Part shown: positions 55,201 through 64,000 of the stretch, piece by piece
Position numbering within the stretch: position 1 is the stretch's first letter
Layout of the letters: each line of letters opens with the position of its first letter
From: Gerris lacustris
Lineage: Eukaryota; Arthropoda; Insecta; Hemiptera; Gerridae
DNA length: 64,000 bases
NCBI GenBank assembly: GCA_951217055.1
Contig: OX578280.1
Location: forward strand, 42,845,882 to 42,909,881
Direction of reading: 5' to 3'
Notes under the pieces: model-generated
The model's database searches: none
What the model saw: the letters and a program-made list of their open reading frames with translations, nothing else
Told to the model about the DNA's origin: nothing
Made by a program: the position numbers and the translations under genes

Positions 55201-56737
55201 TTTCTACATTGTGGTTGAAATACATCTTACAAACAATAAAGCTTTTATAACCGAAAATAGTATATACCACCTAAAAGGTAGTATATTCAATTCAAAGGTT
55301 CTTTTCTCTTTTTTTGGTTGAAATGAGTCCGTGTTCTTTTCAAGCTACACTTCATTCACAATATCTGCATAAAATTCATAAATAAAAAGGAAGGAGGAAA
55401 TACTATACTCACACATTCATGTATTGTGGGTTTAGCCTACGTACGTAAAAAGTAGGCGTTAGAAAGACACTGAGTTAGGGATTCAGCCACCAGGCAGCAC
55501 TAGCTTCTATATCTAGAGGCTCAGTCTATTCCTTACACCCGTCAAAATTACATAGACCCACCCCCTTAATCCGCCAACTGAAATTCCCTAATATTTACGT
55601 AAGTTTTATAAATAAAATAAAAAAACACTCAAATTTTTTGCTTCTTTATTGCAATTTATATATAAAATTATATTTATATATAAATATATATTCATTGATA
55701 AAAAGTACGACAGTAATTTTACAAAATTAATGTATATTTATTTATTCATCATTATTGTAAATATTGCATTTGTTTTGGTAATATCATTGCTTTTTGTGCA
55801 TTTCATTTGATTAATTAGATCTAATTTCATTTGAATATTAAATATAAAAACAAATACCATCATCATAACTCAATCATTTCATGTATTTTGTAGTGATTAT
55901 ATTCAACATGTAAACTGATAAACGAGTGAATGAGTAAAAAGTATATTGTTCGGGAGATAGGGATAAAATAGAACAAATATCTTATCCAATGCCAAAAATA
56001 AATAAAAGTAAAATACAACAATCTGAAGGTTAGATACGGAATAAAAGTGCGAGTTTTGAAGATGATAATAATTTATTCGTAGAACTTTTAGAAAGCCTCA
56101 ACATCATGAGTGATCTAAATTAAAAAATTAAATAAACTAACATATAGGTGGGTAAAATTTCAACTCTTAACTTCTGAATATTTAATTTCTAATGAAAGTA
56201 GCAGCTATTAATTGCCAAAAAGTAACTAATAAGAGATTAAATACAAAACACTCGTACTTAATCTCGAATGAATAAAAGTATCACCAACATAATACTCTCA
56301 AGCATTTAAGGGAGATTACATCTTAAAGAATATATTATCTTAGGATAAACGAATTATATGGTTCTAAAGATACTTTATACTGATAAGGAAGGAAAATCTT
56401 AGTTCTATTTTTAATTTTTAGAGTAGATACCTTCCAAATTTAGAACTAAACATTTATTTATTTTTCATGCTTTTTATTTATCTTAAGTTGCTTGTGAGGT
56501 ACACATTTTGTAATCAATATTTCACCCTCTATCCGACTATCTAGAGAGCTAAAACTTTTACAGAGTATGTATTTCCGATAACAATGCAAATTATTAATAA
56601 AAGAATTAATAAAATTAAAAATAAAATAAATAAATACTATTAACATTGAGATTCAACCTCAAAATAACCTTAATACGTATTTGCTTCTTTGCTTAATGTT
56701 TTCTTCATTGTGTTAGCCATTACATATTACTTAATAC
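55201..56737. other. AT-rich sequence without visible gene
   Basis: A GC-richer patch at 55440-55575 has no fold or frame I recognise. The rest is low-complexity. Confidence 0.5.
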
Positions 56738-56845
56738 ATAGTGGCATACGCCCATTAGGCAGGCCTAGGCCCTCCATGGGCTGTTGCGTTAGTTGGTTAG
56801 TAGTTTGTAGGCTGTTAGTCAGTAAGTTGTTAGTTAGTTAATTAA
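56738..56845 (+). mobile_element. 3' fragment of the 5S-like SINE
   Basis: 'gtggcatacgcccattaggcaggcctaggccctccatgggctgttg' matches the 3' bodies of the copies at 25690 and 38619. The tail carries repeated GTTAG/GTTAGT words, suggesting a (TTAG)n-type SINE tail. Confidence 0.65.
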
Positions 56846-57270
56846 AACGTTTTGGGAAACAACATGAGCTTGATACCGGAAATGTACATAAGTTATTAAG
56901 GAATTATAAATAAGAGTCTTCTTTTTTTTAAAAAAAAAAAAAAAAAACAACACTGACTTATCGTAACGTAAGTGAAAAAGCGATCTGTTACACCTGTTAG
57001 ACCCCTACTTTTTTTGGTTTCGTAGATCCTTCACGTAACCTTTATGCCGAGCGTGATGTGTCGTGGGATTTCATCGCTCTTTAGTTCACATCTCTCGAAG
57101 CTTTTTATTTAACTTTTAGTAACTTTTTGACTCACATGAAGGAAAAATACAGAGAAGATAAAATATTATATGCGCATGCGCTATTCGTACAAATGTGGTA
57201 AATTTAAATATTTTAATTTTTTTAAATTTTGAGTGGTGTGAAATGAAAGCTGCTGATGAGTAGGTTACAA
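56846..57270. other. Intergenic DNA with a second NRF-1-like site
   Basis: An A/T run lies at 56922-56947, and TGCGCATGCGC at 57171-57181. No credible exon is seen within a few hundred bases on either side. Confidence 0.45.
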
Positions 57271-58530
<1,260 letters not shown>

Positions 58531-60765
58531 CACTGGTCCGGAAAAAGACTGACATAACTCAAAAAATTTCGAAAATGAGTTTTTGAAATGGTCTAACTCA
58601 AAATTTTGCGCTGATTCTGATGGTATAATCGTCACATTTCTATCTTTATTAAAAACCGGTAGAGAGCATAGTGTTAGACTGTCTTATCTGACAAGTAGCT
58701 GGGTTTGGGTTACAAGACTGACGTATTATCTGTTTATATCAAGACACTGGACAAGAAGCGTGTTTTTTTCTGTACCCTTTTTTTCGGTACTCAAAAAATG
58801 CATTCTAACACTATAGGTTAGAACTCTTTTTGTTATTTTTTATAAACAATAGTGCATTATTTTAAAATAAGAATGTATTGATTTGATTAGTCTTAAAACA
58901 GAAATAGACTTTTTTGATTTTAAACTGTCTCATTTCAAAATAATTCAGTTTGAACCTTAAGACGAGAATTTCTTTGTCTTAGTTTCGATTCAATAACGTC
59001 ACATTTTGAAATAACCCTCTCTTGAATTTAAAATTATCAAATAAACATATTTTATTACAATTGTAATAAGGCCTTATTTTGAGTCAAGGTTCTTTTGTTT
59101 TTGAAATCATAGTGGTTAAAATTAGTTTTATCTATAAAATTTCTCTTTTCAAAAAAATATTTGGAGGTAAGACACTCATGTGCTTGATATTTTACCCGTA
59201 ATGGTGTATTTTTCTATAATATGTCAGTCATGCATAAACATTTGTTGGAGTTGTGACACTATTGTTATTAATATCTTAGAACTTAGTCATCGTTCTAATA
59301 CATTAAAGTCATAAATATGAATATGTGGCACTCTTGTTTCTGAAATCATACTTTTTTTTAAATTTGATCTGTCAGTTTTAAAGAAAAAATTATTGTATAT
59401 TTAATAATTAGTGGTTCTTTTTGCTTATTAATTTTTTTTTGTGTGTTCGCTTAAAGTCCGTTTCCTTAGGAATATTATTTTTAATAATATTAGAAACAGT
59501 TGAACTGTAAAATATTAGCTAGCCATTTTTTGGAGTAAATTTAAAAGTTGAAGTTTTGATATGATTTATTTTATTTAGTTCTTACCAGTAGGGGTAAGAA
59601 ACTCCCTGCTTCGAAAAATATAATTTTCTACTCAGATAATTGTGTCGGTCTGAATAAAATTAAATATATACTTGAATTATTTATGTATGCAGTATTTTTT
59701 ATTTTTATTTATTTATTTATTTTAAATATTCAGAGTATTTCTCATAAGTTTCTTGTGACTGGTCACACCCAAAATCATGGTGATTCTGTGCACTTCGGTA
59801 GAACGGAAAATCGATGCTTTAAAAAAATCTTCACCTATTTACAATCCGTCATGAAAGAGTGTTAGTGTATGGGGTTCAAGAGGAAAGAACGGCAGGATTA
59901 TAATCTTACAAGATCATCCTGTCGCGCCATCCTCTCCATTCTTGTCAACCGATAAGTCTCATGTGGATGGGATAGAGATAACTGTAGAGATCCACTGTCG
60001 TTCTTTCCTAAAGGAAAGCTGATTCCGTAAAGAAAGAGTGTCAGTGTATGGGGTTCAAGAGGAAAGAACGGCAGGATTATAATCTTGCAAGATTATCCCA
60101 GTTAGGCAGCGAATCCCAAAGGTTTGTGTGACATGACGCGCTTTCCCTCGACGGGACAACATTCCCTTGGAAAGTGAGAGGAAAGAGTCCACCCAGACGC
60201 GTTCTTTCCTTCTGGCCTCACAAAATTTAAAAACAAACAGGATTATGCTATTTCATGAGGATGGGCAACGAGGGGGTTGTAGTCACACGACAAGCCTGAA
60301 GGATGGAATGAGCGGATTGTCTCACAGGAAAGAGTGCAGGAAAGTGGTTGTGTGGATGGTAATGAACATGATTATCAATCATGCCGTGCTTTCCTTCGCG
60401 ATTAAGAAAAAGGAAAGAACAACAGTGGATGGGGCGCTAATATATTAAACTTCTTCCTTCGACTAGACTTGTTTATATATGACTAAATTATTGTAAGTGA
60501 TCTTTTTTTCAATACAAGACAGTCTTAACTCAAATTTTCATAAACAAAAACATTTTTATAGGCCCCCTACCAAAATAATTTTTTTTTTGTTTAATTGGAA
60601 TGCAGTGTTACTATTCCTACTATAAATAAAAAAAATGATTTTTCCTATTTATTCTTTTTAGGACTTTTATTAAGCTTTTAGAAATTTACCAAAATGTTAA
60701 AATCTTTAATTGCGTTTCCTGAAAAAAGTCATTTTTTGAGTTATGTCAGTCTTTTTCCGGACCAG

Positions 60766-60767
<2 letters not shown>
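58531..60767. mobile_element. 2.24-kb TIR DNA element abutting (TA)n
   Basis: The left end 'cactggtccggaaaaagactgacataactcaaaaaat' (58531-58567) is complementary to the right end (60731-60767) over about 36 bp with one mismatch at the second base. The left flank is '...tacaatat' and the right flank is a (TA)31 tract, so an AT-rich target is likely. The interior is mostly AT-rich, with a GC-richer block at 59850-60445 containing a 66-bp direct duplication. No transposase signature is seen, so it is probably non-autonomous or carries captured sequence. The 93-codon frame at 60167-60448 within the block has no recognised domain. Confidence 0.85.
59853..60098 (+). repeat. 66-bp direct duplication inside the 2.24-kb element
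   Basis: 'gaaagagtgttagtgtatggggttcaagaggaaagaacggcaggattataatctt' at 59853 recurs at 60032 with 3-4 changes, offset 179 bp. The words GGAAAG and CTTTCC recur many times across 59850-60420. Confidence 0.92.

Positions 60768-60829
<62 letters not shown>
60768..60829. repeat. (TA)n microsatellite, ~31 units
   Basis: Begins exactly at the terminal base of the 2.24-kb element. Confidence 0.97.
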
Positions 60830-60831
<2 letters not shown>

Positions 60832-61306
60832 TAACAATATATACATATATATAATTGTTTGTAAGAGGTAATCTCAGAAATGACTGATGCGATTCAGTAA
60901 ATTATTTTACTCTTAGAAATGTACACTATTCTCGAGTGACATTATCATTAAGATTATTATTATCTATATTTGTATTTTTGCAGGAAGTAATCTCTCGAAC
61001 TATTGATCCGATTTTGAAAATTCTTTCACTGATATAAAAGCTTTTCTCGAATAGCTCCGACATAGACTATGTTTTATATTATAATTCTAATTTACTTCTT
61101 ATCCGGGGGGCTTATGCCCCAAGACGTAGACCATTAGTATTATCTAAAAAGAAGAGTGTCTGTGGGTATGTGTGTAACTTGTCATTTTTACAAATTTAAA
61201 GTTATTTCACAAATAATATTATTGACTGCCACAATAGAATTTTCTAGATTGTGTTTCCTTAGAGGGAAATCGGGGCAAAGTAAACAAAGGAAGATTTTAG
61301 CCAATT
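60830..61306. other. AT-rich sequence without visible gene
   Basis: Two loosely similar phrases 'gtaa(tc)tc(tc)(ag)gaa(at)..actgatgcgatt' (60868) and 'gtaatctctcgaactattgatccgattt' (60985) suggest a diverged duplication. Nothing coding. Confidence 0.4.
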
Positions 61307-61695
61307 AATTTTCTAAAGATGGGAAGTTAATACTTGGTAGAGGGCTTCTCTTATGGATGTAAGCATATATTAATAATAGATATTTTTCTAAAGTTAGGAA
61401 GTTAATACTTGGTAGAGGGCTTCTCTTAAGGATGTAAGCATATTATATTAATAATAGATAATTTTCTAAAGATAAGTCAATACTTGGTAGAGGGCTTCTC
61501 TTAAGGATGTAAGCATATTATATTAATAATAGATAATTTTCTAAAGATAAGTCAATACTTGGTAGAGGGCTTCTCTTAAGGATGTAAGCATATTATATTA
61601 ATAATAGATAATTTTCTACAGATAGGAAGTTAATACTTGGTAGAGGGCTTCTCTCAAGGATGTAAGCATATTATATTAATAATAGATCATTTTCA
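61307..61695. repeat. Tandem array, five units of ~75-77 bp
   Basis: Units of 'ttttctaaagat(agg)aagt(ta)atacttggtagagggcttctcttaaggatgtaagcatattatattaataatagataa'. The middle two units are identical or nearly so and the outer ones slightly diverged. Confidence 0.95.
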
Positions 61696-62024
61696 CCCAA
61701 GGATGCGAATAGGAGGATACAGAAATAAAATACCACGGCTTTTCTCGGAAGGTTAATTAGAGATCTTTGCAAATTAAAATATCCAAAAGGAGGAGGTACA
61801 GCAATAAAGGGAGGGTATACAGGAAACTGCGATATCTTGATATTTTCCTGTCATATTACTTAGTATAATAATTTTAATTATATAACTATATATATATATA
61901 TATATATACCTTCAACTGTTCACTTTTTAAGTTTTAACTTTTAAGCCATCAGCTATGTTTATTTATTTTTGATTTTGTATGAGTTAGGCATCTTGATGTT
62001 AATACTTTTGAATTGTCTTTTGTT

Positions 62025-62165
62025 GTAGATCCCATGAAGAAGGTTTGATTTAAGCCAAAACGTCGAGTATATTGAGAATTTTGTGAAGTGTTGTTTTGTT
62101 TTGTGACCGATCCCTGGGTTTATCTTATTTTTGTTAAATATTCGCGGTCGTGTAATTTTATTTTG

Positions 62166-62192
<27 letters not shown>
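62025..62192 (+). mobile_element. Repeat tail (GAAGAAGGTTTGA..AAACGTCG) ending on (TA)n
   Basis: 'catgaagaaggtttgatttaagccaaaacgtcgagtatattgagaattttgtgaagtgttgttttg...gaccgatccctggg' continues to a (TA)14 tract at 62165-62192. It is homologous to 41727-41845 on the opposite strand, which also ends in (TA)n. The 'gaagaagg...aaacgtcg' phrase is a hairpin-forming word common in repeat tails of invertebrates. A Penelope-like or other retroelement 3' end is possible but unproven. Confidence 0.65.
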
Positions 62193-62198
<6 letters not shown>

Positions 62199-63505
62199 TG
62201 ATTTGAATATTCTGTTGCACACACATCACTGGTGTTTGTGTTTCATGGTATTTAAAAATACCATGAAAATAAACGGGAAAATATAGGGGTGAGATTGAAT
62301 TAGGGGGAAAACATTTTTTACTCTTATTCTTCCCATTACAAGTAATAACCGCTTAGCCTGGGTTGAAATAGTCTTAAACCCGATTGGTTTTAAAACAACT
62401 TAAAACTAGTGAATTATTGCTTTTTAAAGTATTTTAACTACCCTCAATTTTCATAGTCAATTGAGTGAAAATTTAAATTTAATTTAACTTGTATTCAACT
62501 GGAAAATAGTTTTGACCTTAATATAAGAGATTACACTTTCATAGCCTTGCTCTTAATTGTCTTGAAAAATCCTATTTTCAACACACACACACACTCTCTC
62601 TCTCATTATATATAGATATATATTCTCTGGTTTCGGCCACAAAAAGGATATAATCTTGACGTTTTGTTTTTACTTATGGTCATCTTCCGGGTTTAAAACA
62701 AATAATACATGTCGCGTATTTTGGCCCCCCTCTGGGTTAGTACAGGGTCTAGGAGGTCGAAAACTTGGGTTTTTAACTAATATCTAGGTACATACAATAA
62801 AAAAAAGGAAAAAAGTTTTTATGACCTTTTGCAAGGTAAAATGTACTTGTCGACTGGACTAATAATAATATTTAATATTTTTTATAATAATTTAATTTTT
62901 AATCACGAAATTAGACGATCAACGTGAAAAAAATCCCGTCAAGTAGGTACTTGCCAGCAAGTTACTATAAGGGTTTCTTCGGACATAAAAATGCATAAAT
63001 ACATTATTATTATTAAAAAAAACTAAAATATGTATAAAAAGTTTCACTTTTGAGAGCAAGGTGTGCTTATATTAGTATATTCTGTATGCACTTATTTGGT
63101 TATTTTATGGGTAAAAATGCCGCCATTTTGGAAATACGGTATATTTTTGTGAACCAAATTTCAATACTAGTCCAGTCATTTGGTAGTTTGAACAGGAAAA
63201 AATTACTGAAGAATTTTTCTCGACGGATCTATATGTTTTTTGAGGTGCTGAATCTGAAAACTTGGTTAACGACTAGATTCGGATACATAAAAATGGCGAA
63301 TCAAATTTTCTAAAAACTAAGTCTGGAACCAGCTCATTAGCTTTTTTTCGTTTGGCCACTTGAGCGCGCTAAAGATTGACCATACCCCGCAGGATACCCA
63401 AGCTTAAATGCCATTACGATATTTTTAGTATTCGTTATTACTCTTAATCCTTAGCACAATAAGCGGGAGAAATATCCCTCAGCCCTCCCCACAGGGAACC
63501 CTTAC
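62193..63505. other. AT-rich DNA with one GACGTTTTG..CATCTTCC motif
   Basis: The minus strand at about 62660-62700 reads 'ggaagatgaccataagtaaaaacaaaacgtc', the same word order as the tail at 62025. (CA)n/(CT)n and TA-rich sequence lies just to its left (62580-62620). The 87-codon frame at 63050-63313 has no recognised domain. Confidence 0.4.
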
Positions 63506-63560
63506 CCCTACAGGGGGGGGGGGGGGGGGAGCCTCCCCACTTTGGAGGGGGGGGGGATCC
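63506..63560. repeat. (G)17 and (G)10 runs
   Basis: G runs at 63513-63529 and 63547-63556, separated by C-rich sequence with which they could pair. Confidence 0.97.
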
Positions 63561-64000
63561 CAAAATAAAAAAACAACCATTCGCAACACACCTTTTTAGA
63601 CATATTGCAGGTTCTCTTGAACATTCTAGAGAACCCCCACCTCACCTCCTTCTTGAACATTATGACCAACGGCAACATGAATCCATTGTATAAGTCTCCT
63701 TGCATTGGAAACTTATGTTTGTTGTTGCTTACTTGTTTACTAAATTTCAAATCTCTAGCTACATAGGTCGGGAGGTATACTCAAAGATGGACGGATGGAC
63801 GGACGAACTACCAAAAGCATATGGGTTTTGAGGATGCCCTCGAAACCCTTATAATGAAAAAATAGTGGGAAAAGCAAAATAAACTCATCCCCCAATATTC
63901 GTAGTTTACCTGTGTAGTAAAGGAGAAATTCACTAATTTTAATTAACTATCTTTAGATATACGATAGAACTACAACCTTTTTGATCTAAAAATAAGAGAT
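63561..64000. other. Unassigned sequence at the window edge
   Basis: Contains 'ctccttgcattggaaacttatg' and 'gatggacggatggacggac' (63786-63804), phrases that look like the end of an arthropod-type interspersed repeat. No gene seen. Confidence 0.4.

Noticed and set aside
60167..60448. 93-codon frame within the 2.24-kb element
   Set aside because: No domain. The openness follows from the GC-richer, repeat-rich block, although the block itself is kept as a finding.

Overview
This window looks like a gene-poor, AT-rich stretch of nuclear DNA from an invertebrate animal. I see no complete, confidently recognisable protein-coding gene. The evidence for an animal nuclear genome is: long (TA)n microsatellites, homopolymer G/C and A/T runs, tRNA-like and 5S-like SINEs, a 5'-truncated LINE with a 52-nt poly(A) tail, Tc1/mariner and hAT-type DNA elements, and a solo LTR. 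The diffuse ~0.6-0.9 kb interspersed families, with sentences such as 'ccaaatttcattaaaatcggacnagtagttt', are of a kind common in arthropods. An arthropod is my best guess, and a copepod such as a sea louse is one possibility. I cannot name the species.

Layout. 0-1.4 kb: a (TA)n tract, then 2.8 tandem units of 311 bp, each carrying one tRNA-like sequence, then another (TA)n tract. 5.2-5.9 kb: a degenerate tandem repeat and a 267-bp solo LTR with a 4-bp target duplication, inserted in one arm of an older foldback element. 7.4 kb: one terminal repeat of a mariner-like element. 9.6-10.3 kb: a perfect hairpin and a full copy of interspersed family A. 13.4-14.8 kb: a 4 x 71 bp tandem array and two consecutive family B copies. 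17.6 kb: a foldback element. 19.4-19.7 kb: two tRNA-like SINEs head to head. 21.9 kb: a hAT MITE with an intact 8-bp target duplication. 22.2, 12.6 and 46.0 kb: copies of one ~0.4-kb terminal-inverted-repeat (TIR) element. 24-25 kb and 25.7 kb: a composite element and a 5S-like SINE. 31-32.1 kb: a foldback element with ~0.38-kb arms. 37.2-37.9 kb: a mariner-like element with a dead transposase fragment. 38.6-39.6 kb: a 5S-like SINE and another TIR element. 44.9-45.5 kb: three tRNA-like copies, two forming a perfect 138-bp palindrome. 48.9-50.1 kb: a LINE tail followed by a family A copy. 51.1-51.6 kb: the only plausible host-type reading frame, weakly like the N-terminal segment of Crypton-type recombinases, downstream of an NRF-1-like site. 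58.5-60.8 kb: a 2.24-kb TIR element. 61.3-61.7 kb: a 5-unit tandem array. 62 kb: a (TA)n-anchored retroelement tail.

Most of the sequence is therefore transposon debris and simple repeats with no visible gene network. The recurring theme is tRNA-like sequence packaged into tandem or palindromic structures, and elements whose ends lie exactly on (TA)n tracts. A large intron of a host gene could span any part of the window without being visible here.
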